64,000 nucleotides of DNA, taken from positions 558,001 to 622,000 of the forward strand of contig NZ_WHUF01000001.1 of the NCBI RefSeq assembly GCF_009380165.1, given 5' to 3'. Within the stretch, counting starts at the first letter, position 1. Each line of letters starts with the position of its first letter. This stretch comes from Rugamonas rivuli. Lineage in GTDB: Bacteria > Pseudomonadota > Gammaproteobacteria > Burkholderiales > Burkholderiaceae_D. The notes beneath the pieces were generated by a model that saw nothing but the letters and a program-made list of their open reading frames with translations, ran no database searches and had not been told where the DNA came from. Positions 12,542-20,084 of the stretch are shown one piece after another. A program made the translations under genes and the position numbers.

Positions 12542-12964
12542 TCAGCGCGGAATGTAGTTCACGTTGGCGGCTTCTTTGATCACGCGGCTGGCACTGATGG
12601 TGGCGTTGCCGCCGCCTTGCACGGCCGCCGTATTGCCGTGGTACATGCCAACCAGTCCAACGGCCGCCTGGGCATCGCCGGCATTGGCGGCGCGTTCGAA
12701 CAGCTGCATGGCCTCGTTACGTTTGGCCGGGTTGGACAGGTAGCGCAGCGCCAGTTCGCGCTGGGCCACCGGCGAGCCCTGATCGGCCCACTCCTGCAGC
12801 CGGCGCTCGGCGGCGGCCTGGCCTTGCGGCCCCAATTGCGTCGCCATGGCTTCAATCACGGTCGGCGAGGGTACCGCGTCTTCCTGCGCCTGACAGGCGA
12901 TCAGCGCGCCCACCAGAACCAGTACCGACGATACCAGCACGCCAGACTTGTTGAATAATTCCAT
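12542..12964 (-). CDS. Small Sel1/TPR-like lipoprotein, function unknown
   Basis: 140 residues. The N-terminus has a hydrophobic segment ending in VGALIAC, which fits a lipobox (LIAC, Cys24), so a lipidated periplasmic protein is likely. Residues 60-110 contain Ala-rich helical pairs (AMQLFERAANAGDAQAAVGL) typical of Sel1-like repeats. AAGGG lies about 10 bp before the ATG. It stands alone between a terminator and a 562-bp non-coding gap. I do not recognise a specific family. Confidence 0.7.
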   Translation of the reverse strand: MELFNKSGVLVSSVLVLVGALIACQAQEDAVPSPTVIEAMATQLGPQGQAAAERRLQEWADQGSPVAQRELALRYLSNPAKRNEAMQLFERAANAGDAQAAVGLVGMYHGNTAAVQGGGNATISASRVIKEAANVNYIPR

Positions 12965-13242
12965 ATTTTAGTTACCCTTGGTTAAAGCAGTACCACTGTC
13001 GGCGAGGAAAGCCTTCCTACAATTCTGTCCAAGGCTAAAACCTGAGGCCGTCTGCTGCGGCACTTCAAGTCCGGCGGGCGCGTGTTCCGCGCTCCGTCGC
13101 ATTGCACCATTATACTTGCGCTGGGACAAATTATCAATTGCGCAAGATGCTCTGACGCAATAATTTCCTCTTTCTATTCTACAAAATTGCAAAAAAACAT
13201 GGCGCACACTAGGTACGGCCTTGCTAGTCTGCTGTCGCTTGC

Positions 13243-13288
13243 CAATCCGGAGGGGATATTATCACGAAGCTTTTGCGGCTCCGGATTG
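13243..13288. repeat. 10-bp perfect inverted repeat CAATCCGGAG/CTCCGGATTG
   Basis: CAATCCGGAG at 13243-13252 and its exact reverse complement at 13279-13288 are separated by 26 bp. It is in the large gap, far from any start codon (about 280 bp upstream of the lipoprotein ATG). It could be an operator or a long-loop RNA hairpin; no T-run follows. Confidence 0.4.
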
Positions 13289-13303
13289 CAAGACGATAAT
13301 CAG

Positions 13304-13319
13304 GGTAACAATTGTAACC
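13304..13319. promoter_or_regulatory. Operator-like palindrome GGTAACAATTGTAACC
   Basis: A 16-bp sequence that is symmetric at 14 of 16 positions, with a perfect ACAATTGT core, 15 bp beyond the 10-bp inverted repeat. Its shape suggests a dimeric helix-turn-helix protein site, but no regulator is assigned. Confidence 0.25.
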
Positions 13320-13495
13320 ATTCGTTAAGGGGCGTCGGAAAGCCGTGGCACGGCGTCCTTGGTTGCATTGCAGCACAAGCAAAAATTCATATTTACTGAA
13401 CAATATGCCCGAACTTAGTTGAGCGCAATCTTTGCGTCGTGATAAATAGTTGAGTGTGGCGCAGGAATCGCCAACGGCAGAGAAAACCGTGCAGT

Positions 13496-13515
13496 TACCA
13501 CTGGTGATAGTGGTA
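13496..13515 (-). terminator. Weak hairpin downstream of the Hpt gene
   Basis: TACCACT-GGTGAT-AGTGGTA, a 7-bp stem, 11 bp past the Hpt stop. There is only a short TTTT about 9 bases later in the reading direction, so it is at best a weak terminator. Confidence 0.3.
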
Positions 13516-13526
13516 TGGAGCCAGTG

Positions 13527-13937
13527 CTAAGCCTGGGCTGTTTGTCCGCTTTGCGGGGCGTTGCGTTGCAGCCAGGCATCAGCTGACTGCAATACCAGCT
13601 GGTACTCGGATTCCAGCGTGGCAAACAGCGGGGGAATTTGATCCAGGTGGCGCTCGGCGATGGCTTGCTCCAGCTTGAGCGAGGCCACCACCAGCCGCTT
13701 GGCGCCCAGTGTGCCGATCGAGCCGCGCAGGCTGTGCAGCGTCTTGCCGGCGTCGGTGTAGCGCTCTTCGCGCAGCGCGGCGGCGGCTTGCTGTACCGGC
13801 GTCATGCCGGGCGCGCAGGCGTCGCGCACGATCTTCGAGACGATGGTCAACGCCTTGCCGTCATTACCCATGTACTTGAGCAAAGTATCGACCGAAAAGA
13901 TAGTCTCCTCGGATGCCGGCGGGGTTGCGTCAGACAT
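13527..13937 (-). CDS. Hpt (histidine phosphotransfer) domain protein
   Basis: 136 residues from the ATG at 13937 (GGAG upstream; the open frame runs 17 codons further). The sequence is a single helical Hpt domain with the phospho-acceptor His68 in KTLHSLRGSIGTLGAKRL, the standard Hpt signature. There is no other domain, so it would act as a stand-alone phosphorelay carrier between a hybrid histidine kinase and a response regulator. No kinase or receiver is nearby; it follows the Anbu gene by 95 bp on the same strand and may share its transcript. The tail ends in a Gln/Ala-rich stretch of no clear role. Confidence 0.85.
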   Translation of the reverse strand: MSDATPPASEETIFSVDTLLKYMGNDGKALTIVSKIVRDACAPGMTPVQQAAAALREERYTDAGKTLHSLRGSIGTLGAKRLVVASLKLEQAIAERHLDQIPPLFATLESEYQLVLQSADAWLQRNAPQSGQTAQA

Positions 13938-14032
13938 GCATCGCTCCATGAAGGTGGTTTTTTTATTTATCATACTCTTTCCAGCCATGCGCTACGTGCT
14001 GGAGTGTTGCAATTATGCAGTATCTCGGCCTG

Positions 14033-14908
14033 CTATTGCTGTCCGTCATGGAATTGCTGCGCCAGTGTCTGCAGCGGCGTGCTGGACGGTGGCGGCAGCG
14101 CCACGCCGGCCGGCGGCGCCACGCGCACTGGCTTGCTGCCGGTGGCGGCTGAATGCAACACGTTGCCGGTGGTTTCAGGCGCGGCATCCCAGACCGGCTT
14201 GTCCAGTCCTTCAAACACGCTCTTCAATTGATGGCCCCAGGTGTTGCGTATCATCTGGAAGTACTGGTTGCGTTCGTCGATGGTGACGAAATGGGTCACG
14301 GCCAGTTGTTCGTTACCGTAGACCAGCAAATCCAGGGGCAATCCTACCGACACGTTGGAGCGCAAAGTGGAATCCATGGAGATCAACGCGCACTTGGCGG
14401 CGTCGTCCAGGCTGGTGGCGGGCGTCACCACGCGGTCAATGATGGGCTTGCCGTATTTGGCCTCGCCGATCTGGAAATACGTGCTTTCATCGTGCGATTC
14501 GATGAAATTGCCGGCCGAATAGATCTGGAACAAGCGGCAGCGCTCGCCCTTGATCTGGCCGCCGAAAATGATGCTGACATTGAAGTCGATGCCGAACTCG
14601 GCCAGCGCCTTGGCTTCGCGCTCGTGCACCTGGCGCACGGCGTCGCCCAGGATGCGGGCGGCCTCGTGCATGCTGGGCGCGGTCCAGATGCTGCGGCCGT
14701 CGGCATTCTGCTGTTCGGCCACCAGCTGGCGTATCGATTGCGAGATCGACAGATTGCCGGCGGTCATCATCACCATCATGCGCTCGCCGGGAATCTCGAA
14801 CACGCTCATCTTGCGGAAGGTGCCCACCTGGTCCACCCCGGCGTTGGTGCGCGAATCCGATAAAAACACCAGCCCGGCATCCAGGCGCATGCCCACACAA
14901 TAGGTCAT
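14033..14908 (-). CDS. anbu: Anbu-type proteasome-related peptidase
   Basis: 291 residues, a member of the Ntn-hydrolase proteasome beta fold known as Anbu. After removal of Met, the N-terminus TYCVGMRLDAGLVFLSDSRT exposes Thr1 as the expected nucleophile; Asp17 and Lys32 correspond to the proteasome Asp17/Lys33 residues. The C-terminal ~50 residues after residue 240 are Pro/Thr-rich and probably disordered. It is the last core member of the classical Anbu operon (ATP-grasp, alpha-E, transglutaminase-like, Anbu). Family members assemble into ring-like or open-helical oligomers; the natural substrate is unknown. No signal peptide, so cytoplasmic. Confidence 0.9.
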   Translation of the reverse strand: MTYCVGMRLDAGLVFLSDSRTNAGVDQVGTFRKMSVFEIPGERMMVMMTAGNLSISQSIRQLVAEQQNADGRSIWTAPSMHEAARILGDAVRQVHEREAKALAEFGIDFNVSIIFGGQIKGERCRLFQIYSAGNFIESHDESTYFQIGEAKYGKPIIDRVVTPATSLDDAAKCALISMDSTLRSNVSVGLPLDLLVYGNEQLAVTHFVTIDERNQYFQMIRNTWGHQLKSVFEGLDKPVWDAAPETTGNVLHSAATGSKPVRVAPPAGVALPPPSSTPLQTLAQQFHDGQQ

Positions 14909-14950
14909 CGTTACAAGTTATTGATTAGAAGAATAAATATTGTACACCCC

Positions 14951-15754
14951 TCATTGGGGCACGATCTGCACATCCACGCTCATCGACTCCATGCCGCCAC
15001 CGCGCCGCACACCGCGCACCGGCGCCGCCGCGTCGTAGTCGCGGCCGATGGCCAGGCGACAATACGCGTCCGTCATCAGGCGCGCATGGGTCACATCGAT
15101 GCTGACCCAGCCGCTGTAATCGCGGTCCTCGGCCCAGGCGTCCACCCAGGCGTGGCTGGCCGCGTGGTCGCTGGTTTCCGGGTCGATGTAGCCGGACACA
15201 TAGCGCGCCGGTATTCCATGCGCATGGCAGCAGGCCAGGAACAGGTGGGCATGATCCTGGCACACGCCCTCGCCAAGCGCCAGCGCGTCGCTGGCCGTAG
15301 TGGTGACGGCGGTCGCACCGCTTTGATACCGGACCGCACCAAAGATGTGCTCCGCCAGGCACATCAAGTCCTTGGTCTGCGCCTTGCCGTCCGGCAGGCA
15401 GGATGCCGCCAGCTCCAGGATGCCGGGCGTCTGTTCCGTCAGCCGCGTGGACACCGTGTAGATCAGCGGCGACAGGCTGTCGCCGTTGGGAATGCGGCCC
15501 TGTTTCGGGCTGCTGGTCTCGACCACGCCGCCGGCCACGATGGTCAGCCCCTGGTGCGGCAGGTTCATCGTCATCATGTGCGACAGGTTGCCGTAGGCGT
15601 CCGTGTAACCATGCACATGGCCGGGCATGGCGATATGCCAGGACAGCACATGCTGCTGCGCCTCCACCCGCGGTGTCAGGTGCAATTGCTGGATGGTGTA
15701 GGCCAGCGGCGTACTGTAGGTGTAGCGGGTTTCGTGACGTATCGTCAGTTGCAT
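14951..15754 (-). CDS. Transglutaminase-like cysteine peptidase of the Anbu operon
   Basis: 267 residues from the ATG at 15754, with GAGG 7 bp upstream; the frame could start at a TTG 7 codons earlier. The N-terminal ~130 residues form the beta-rich domain typical of bacterial transglutaminase-like proteins (MQLTIRHETRYTYSTPL). The catalytic Cys lies in LGEGVCQDHAHLFLACCH, the His in SHAWVDAW, and the Asp in SIDVTHAR. It probably cleaves or forms an amide bond on a peptide. It lies 17 bp after the alpha-E stop and 42 bp before the Anbu start. The same gene neighbours Anbu across Proteobacteria. Confidence 0.9.
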   Translation of the reverse strand: MQLTIRHETRYTYSTPLAYTIQQLHLTPRVEAQQHVLSWHIAMPGHVHGYTDAYGNLSHMMTMNLPHQGLTIVAGGVVETSSPKQGRIPNGDSLSPLIYTVSTRLTEQTPGILELAASCLPDGKAQTKDLMCLAEHIFGAVRYQSGATAVTTTASDALALGEGVCQDHAHLFLACCHAHGIPARYVSGYIDPETSDHAASHAWVDAWAEDRDYSGWVSIDVTHARLMTDAYCRLAIGRDYDAAAPVRGVRRGGGMESMSVDVQIVPQ

Positions 15755-15771
15755 AACATGGCCTCGTGTCG

Positions 15772-16722
15772 TCAAACCGCCAGCGGCACCAGGAAATCGC
15801 GGCTGACGCGGTTGCCCAGTTGATAGATGTCCGACAGGAAGCCGGTCAGGGTGTCGTGCAGGCCGGCCGCGAGGATGTCATCGATCTTGCCGAATTGAAG
15901 TTCGGCGTGCAGCTTGCCGGCGCAGCGCTCGGTGTCGGCGGATACATCGTTGCGTACTTCGCGCAGATTCTGCACCACCTCGTCCATGCAGGCCAGCAGC
16001 GAGCGCGGCATGTCGGCACGCAGCATCAGCAGCTCGGCGATGCGCGCCGGGGTGATGACGTCGCGGTACACCTTGCGGTAGATCTCGAAGCCGGATACCG
16101 AACGCAGCAACGCACCCCAGTAATAAAAATCGCGCTGGGTCATGGCCTCGCCGGTGCTGTCGGCGCTGCCGCCGTGGAACTTCACATCCAGGATGCGGGC
16201 GGTGTTGTCGGCCCGCTCCAGGAAGGTGCCCAGCCGGATGAAATGCACGGCCTCGTCGCGCAACATGGTGCCCACGGTGACGCCGCGCGACAGGTGGGAG
16301 CGGAACTTGACCCACTCGAAGAACTTGCTGGGATCGGTTTCCAGCAGATCGCTGTTCAAGCGCTTCTGCATGTCCAGCCAGGTCTGGTTCTGGATTTCCC
16401 ACACTTCCGTGGTCAGCGTACCGCGCACCGCGCGGGCATTCTCGCGCGCCTCGGTCAGGCAGGCCACGATGGAGGAGGGATTGTCCGGGTCGCGCACCAT
16501 GAAATCGATGACGGCACGCGCTTCCAGCGTATCGTACTTGCGGTCGAAGGCGGACTGCAGCTCGGAAATGCCGAGCATGGCCCGCCAGCCCTGCAGGTTT
16601 TCCTCGTCGGACTGCGGCAGCATCGACGTTTGCACATTGACGTCCAGCATGCGGGCAGTGTTTTCGGCGCGCTCGGTGTAGCGCGCCATCCAGAACAGAT
16701 GATCGGCGGTGCGGCTTAACAT
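15772..16722 (-). CDS. Alpha-E domain protein (DUF403)
   Basis: 316 residues, almost all helical, with the family opening MLSRTADHLFWMARYTERAENTAR and the repeated pattern FLERADNTARILDVK near residue 190. The alpha-E family has no established activity; it nearly always accompanies the circularly permuted ATP-grasp and transglutaminase-like genes, and has been proposed to take part in a peptide-ligation pathway. AAGGAG precedes the ATG. It starts 9 bp after the ATP-grasp stop, so the genes are co-translated. Cytoplasmic, no signal peptide. Confidence 0.92.
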   Translation of the reverse strand: MLSRTADHLFWMARYTERAENTARMLDVNVQTSMLPQSDEENLQGWRAMLGISELQSAFDRKYDTLEARAVIDFMVRDPDNPSSIVACLTEARENARAVRGTLTTEVWEIQNQTWLDMQKRLNSDLLETDPSKFFEWVKFRSHLSRGVTVGTMLRDEAVHFIRLGTFLERADNTARILDVKFHGGSADSTGEAMTQRDFYYWGALLRSVSGFEIYRKVYRDVITPARIAELLMLRADMPRSLLACMDEVVQNLREVRNDVSADTERCAGKLHAELQFGKIDDILAAGLHDTLTGFLSDIYQLGNRVSRDFLVPLAV

Positions 16723-16731
16723 GGGGTCTCC

Positions 16732-18162
16732 TTAGCGTTCCAAAATCCAGGTATCCTTGGTGCCGCCGCCTTGCGACGAGTTCACCACCAGCGAACCTTC
16801 CTGTAGCGCCACGCGGGTCAAGCCGCCCGGCACCATGGAGATGGTCTTGCCCGACAACACAAACGGGCGCAGGTCGATATGGCGCGGCGCGATGCCGTTC
16901 TCGACGTAGGTGGGGCAGGCCGACAACGCCAGCGTCGGCTGGGCGATGTAGCCGTCCGGCCGGGCCAGCAGGCGCTGGCGGAAGTCTTCGATCTGCTGTT
17001 TGCTCGAAGCAGGCCCGACCAGCATGCCGTAGCCGCCCGCGCCATGCACCTCCTTGACCACCAGCTCCGGCAGATGAGCCAGCGTGTAGGCCAGATCCTC
17101 TTTCTTGCGGCATTGATAGGTCGGCACATTGTTCAGCACCGGCTCCTCGCACAGATAAAACTTGATCATGTCCGGCACAAAAGGGTAGATCGACTTGTCG
17201 TCCGCCACGCCGGTGCCGATGGCGTTGGCCAGCGTGACGCGGCCGGCGCGATACACCGACAGCAGCCCAGGCACACCCAGCGAGGAATCCGACCTGAACG
17301 CCAGCGGATCGAGGAAATCGTCGTCCAGCCGGCGATAAATCACATCCACTCGCTTGGGGCCGCGCGTGGTCCGCATGAACACCGTGTTATCGCTGACAAA
17401 CAAGTCCTTGCCCTCGACCAGTTCCACGCCCATCTGCTGCGCCAGGAAGGCGTGCTCGAAGTAGGCCGAGTTGTACATGCCCGGCGTCATCACCACCACG
17501 GTCGGGTCGTTGATGCCCATGGGCGCGACCGAGCGCAGGTTATCGAGCAACAAATCGGGGTAGTGGTCGACCGGAGCGATCTTGTTGCGGGCGAACAGTT
17601 CGGGGAACAGCCGCATCATCATCTTGCGGTCTTCAAGCATGTAGGAAACGCCGGACGGCACCCGCAGATTATCTTCCAGCACGTAGAACTCGCCCTGGCC
17701 GGCGCGCACGATGTCGACCCCGGCGATGTGCGCATAGATATCCGACACCACCTTGATGCCCTGCATCTCCGGCCGGTACTGCGCGTTTCTGTAGATCTGC
17801 TCGGCTGGGATGATGCCCGCCTTGATGATGTTCTGGTCGTGATAGATATCGTGGATGAACATGTTCAGCGCGCGGACGCGCTGCACCAGCCCGGCCTGCA
17901 GCTGCTTCCACTCGGCCGCCGGAATGATGCGCGGTATCGTATCGAAGGGGATCAGGCGCTCGGTGCCCGCATCGTCGCCGTACACGGCGAAGGTGATGCC
18001 GACCCGGCGGAAGGTCAGGTCGGCCTCGGCGCGCTTGCGCTCGATGGTCTCGGCCGGCTGGCGCTGCAGCCAGCCGCAAAACTCGCGGTAGTGTTCGCGG
18101 ACCTCGGCGCTGGCATGGTGGGCCAGGCCGTCGGCGGTCATTTCGTTGAAGAAGTTAGCCAT
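16732..18162 (-). CDS. Circularly permuted ATP-grasp protein (DUF404/DUF407 type)
   Basis: 476 residues from the ATG at 18162 (AGGGA 9 bp before); the frame extends 13 codons upstream, but that region places the ribosome site too close. Family landmarks: FDTIPRIIPAAEWKQLQAGLVQRVRALNMFIHDIYHDQ near residue 90-130, FYVLEDNLRVPSGVSYMLEDR, and the C-terminal KEVHGAGGYGMLVGPAS segment. Predicted to form an amide or peptide bond using ATP. It is the first gene of the Anbu operon, with alpha-E, transglutaminase-like and Anbu downstream. The product of the pathway is not known. Confidence 0.92.
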   Translation of the reverse strand: MANFFNEMTADGLAHHASAEVREHYREFCGWLQRQPAETIERKRAEADLTFRRVGITFAVYGDDAGTERLIPFDTIPRIIPAAEWKQLQAGLVQRVRALNMFIHDIYHDQNIIKAGIIPAEQIYRNAQYRPEMQGIKVVSDIYAHIAGVDIVRAGQGEFYVLEDNLRVPSGVSYMLEDRKMMMRLFPELFARNKIAPVDHYPDLLLDNLRSVAPMGINDPTVVVMTPGMYNSAYFEHAFLAQQMGVELVEGKDLFVSDNTVFMRTTRGPKRVDVIYRRLDDDFLDPLAFRSDSSLGVPGLLSVYRAGRVTLANAIGTGVADDKSIYPFVPDMIKFYLCEEPVLNNVPTYQCRKKEDLAYTLAHLPELVVKEVHGAGGYGMLVGPASSKQQIEDFRQRLLARPDGYIAQPTLALSACPTYVENGIAPRHIDLRPFVLSGKTISMVPGGLTRVALQEGSLVVNSSQGGGTKDTWILER

Positions 18163-18237
18163 GTCGGACATTCCCTGTTGAACACGTTTAACTTCTATCA
18201 AGAAACGTGCCAGACGAAATGCCCGGTTTTGGTGCGC

Positions 18238-19314
18238 TTATTTGGCCAGGTCGATCTGCCAGAAGCCGCTGCTGGTCTCGGTCTTGCGGGCGGCCATGGC
18301 CGGTGGCAGGCTCACGTTCAGCGCCGCCATGCGGGCCGGGTCGACCATCACCGTCGGTGTCTCCTGGCGCAGGATGGGCATCACGTCCGGCTTGGTGTGG
18401 CGCTGCAGGATCTTGGCGGCCTGGTTGCCGGCCAGCCGGCCGACCTGGGTGAAGTCCGCGCCCACGTACAGCGCCGCACCGGGTACGCGCACCATCGCCA
18501 GCGTCACCACCGGCACCTTGTTCTCGATGCCAAATTCGCCCAGGTCGATGGCCGCCTCGTAGCGGTGCAGGCCGTAGTAGGTGTCCAGCGGCACGGCGAA
18601 CATCTCGACGCCGCGGCCGGCGCCATACAGTTCCTTCAGCGATGGCGCGATATGGTCGGTCTTGTTCACCAGCCGCGCGCTGACATCCAGGCCGAGCGGC
18701 TTGCCGTTGCGCGCCGCCGCCGCCACGTTGGCCACGCCGTTCTCGTCGTCGGTGTGCACCATGCCGATGCGGCGCACATTGGGAAACACATCCTTGACCA
18801 GCTTCAGCGAGTCCGACATGTCGGTGTACAGGGTGGAGCCAGTCACGCCTTCGCCGGCGTCGACCAGCGACACACAGCCCGCATCCTCGGGATTGGCTAC
18901 CGCCGTGAATACCAGCGGAATATGCGCATCGGCCAGCATGCCGCGCGCGTACTTGGTGGCCGGCGTGCCGATGGTCAGCACCAGGTCCGGCTTGGCGTTG
19001 ACGATGCGGCCGGTCTCCTGGCGGATGCGCAGCAGCACGCCCAGCTTGCTCCAGAAGCCGCCTTTTTCGACGTCGAAATCGATCGCCACGCGGTTAATGC
19101 TCAGGTTCTTGCCGGCCACCAGGCCGCTTGTTTGCAGCGATTTGAGGAAGCCGTTATAGGCTTCCTGATAGGGTTCGATATCCGTCACCTGCAGCACTTC
19201 GACCTTGAAGACGCGGGTATCGTCCATGGTTTCCGGCGGCAGCGGTTCAAACGCGAGGGAGTTGCCGGCACACAGGGCCAGCGCGAGCAGGGGAATGGCG
19301 AGGGATTTTTGCAT
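18238..19314 (-). CDS. ABC transporter substrate-binding protein (PF04392-like)
   Basis: 358 residues from the ATG at 19314; a TTG start 7 codons upstream is possible but would lie inside an inverted repeat. A signal peptide MQKSLAIPLLALALCAGNSLAF is followed by a two-lobed periplasmic binding fold (LVLTIGTPATKYARGMLADAHIPLVFTAV), characteristic of the family that includes TrpX/tryptophan- and nucleobase-binding lipoproteins; here there is no lipobox. No permease or ATPase gene is near, so it is an orphan binding protein or a sensor component (such proteins often feed diguanylate cyclases or kinases). The 10-bp perfect inverted repeat at 19319-19350 abuts its start. Confidence 0.75.
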   Translation of the reverse strand: MQKSLAIPLLALALCAGNSLAFEPLPPETMDDTRVFKVEVLQVTDIEPYQEAYNGFLKSLQTSGLVAGKNLSINRVAIDFDVEKGGFWSKLGVLLRIRQETGRIVNAKPDLVLTIGTPATKYARGMLADAHIPLVFTAVANPEDAGCVSLVDAGEGVTGSTLYTDMSDSLKLVKDVFPNVRRIGMVHTDDENGVANVAAAARNGKPLGLDVSARLVNKTDHIAPSLKELYGAGRGVEMFAVPLDTYYGLHRYEAAIDLGEFGIENKVPVVTLAMVRVPGAALYVGADFTQVGRLAGNQAAKILQRHTKPDVMPILRQETPTVMVDPARMAALNVSLPPAMAARKTETSSGFWQIDLAK

Positions 19315-19318
19315 GGTC

Positions 19319-19350
19319 GGTCTAATTGCTGTCAATGCAACAATTAGACC
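19319..19350. promoter_or_regulatory. Perfect 10-bp inverted repeat abutting the start of the binding-protein gene
   Basis: GGTCTAATTG (19319-19328) and its exact reverse complement CAATTAGACC (19341-19350) flank a 12-bp spacer. The repeat ends 4 bp before the ATG at 19314, where the ribosome site should be, and no good Shine-Dalgarno is present there. It could be an operator for a dimeric regulator or an RNA hairpin controlling translation. Confidence 0.5.
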
Positions 19351-19363
19351 AGAGATGCCCGCC

Positions 19364-19387
19364 AGGCATGTTTGCTATCGCATGCCT
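19364..19387. repeat. Inverted repeat AGGCATG/CATGCCT
   Basis: AGGCATG (19364-19370) pairs with CATGCCT (19381-19387) around 10 bp, between the PRC-barrel stop and the larger inverted repeat. It may be part of the same regulatory region, or a weak terminator for the PRC-barrel gene; no T-run follows. Confidence 0.3.
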
Positions 19388-19422
19388 TGACGAGCCAATG
19401 TGCGCGTTCTGTGGGCCAGTTG

Positions 19423-19944
19423 CTACAGGTTGCCGCTGCCGCTGCCGGGTTTGGAGCTGCTGCCGCTGTAGCCCGGATCGCTTTGCAGGCTGCCGCTGCT
19501 GCTGCCCATCACGCTGCCGCTGGCGGTGCGGGCGCCCGGCACGTTCTGCTGGGTGCCATAGAAGTCGTGGATCTGGGTGCTGAACTCGGTGCTGGCCATG
19601 TCCGGCCAGTTATCCTTGTTGAAGCCTGGCGCATTTTTCAGGTGGTCCTTCGAGACGTCCAGCAGGAAGCGCTTGTTGGCGGTGTCCAGCTGCAATGCCT
19701 GCCATGGCACGGCGAACAGCTTGTCGCCCATGCCCAGCCAGCCGCCGAAGGACAGCACCGCATAGGCGACCTGGCCATGGCGCATGTCCAGCATGATTTC
19801 CTTGATGTCGCCCAGGTCTTCGTCCTGGTGGTTGTAGACGTCCTCGCCGATCAGCGTGTCGGCGCCCATCAGGCGGGGGCCGGGGCCGCTGTTGTCCGAG
19901 GTGTCGCTGTAAATGCCATACGTATCGCGGTCTAGGTAGCTCAT
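19423..19944 (-). CDS. PRC-barrel domain protein
   Basis: 173 residues from the ATG at 19944 (GGAG 7 bp upstream). Residues 25-100 form a PRC-barrel: GADTLIGEDVYNHQDEDLGDIKEIMLDMRHGQVAYAVLSFGGWLGMGDKLFAVPW. The last ~35 residues are Ser/Gly/Pro-rich and probably disordered. Similar stand-alone PRC-barrel proteins are common in stress-related loci of Proteobacteria; their function is mostly unknown. It is transcribed toward the binding-protein gene. Confidence 0.85.
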   Translation of the reverse strand: MSYLDRDTYGIYSDTSDNSGPGPRLMGADTLIGEDVYNHQDEDLGDIKEIMLDMRHGQVAYAVLSFGGWLGMGDKLFAVPWQALQLDTANKRFLLDVSKDHLKNAPGFNKDNWPDMASTEFSTQIHDFYGTQQNVPGARTASGSVMGSSSGSLQSDPGYSGSSSKPGSGSGNL

Positions 19945-20084
19945 GGTGGTCTCCAGATGGTGAGTAAGGTCCCGCATTCGGTAACGCGGTGACAGGACTC
20001 ATCATGCTTGGAGCGTTGCGGTACAGGTATAGGTGCGCGTGCGGTGTCGGTGTAGGACAGTGCTGAGTTCCTGGGGAACCAAAC

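Larger units (their letters stand above)
12965..13526. other. 562-bp gene-free interval between the lipoprotein and Hpt genes
   Basis: The stretch is clearly less GC-rich than its surroundings, especially 13110-13210 and 13380-13460. Open frames here (for example 13082-13399 on +) encode sequence without family resemblance, amphipathic pattern or a ribosome site. It must hold the promoter of the lipoprotein gene (minus). It contains a 10-bp inverted repeat (13243-13288), an ACAATTGT-centred palindrome (13304-13319) and a small hairpin just beyond the Hpt stop (13496-13515). No tRNA or known small RNA was recognised. Confidence 0.6.

Noticed and set aside
13082..13399. 105-codon plus-strand frame in the large gap
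   Set aside because: No ribosome site, no domain, Cys/Ser/Asn-rich sequence, and it runs through the palindromes.
16879..19347. 822-codon plus-strand open frame across the ATP-grasp and binding-protein genes
   Set aside because: It spans two well-supported minus-strand genes and the regulatory gap, with composition typical of a shadow.
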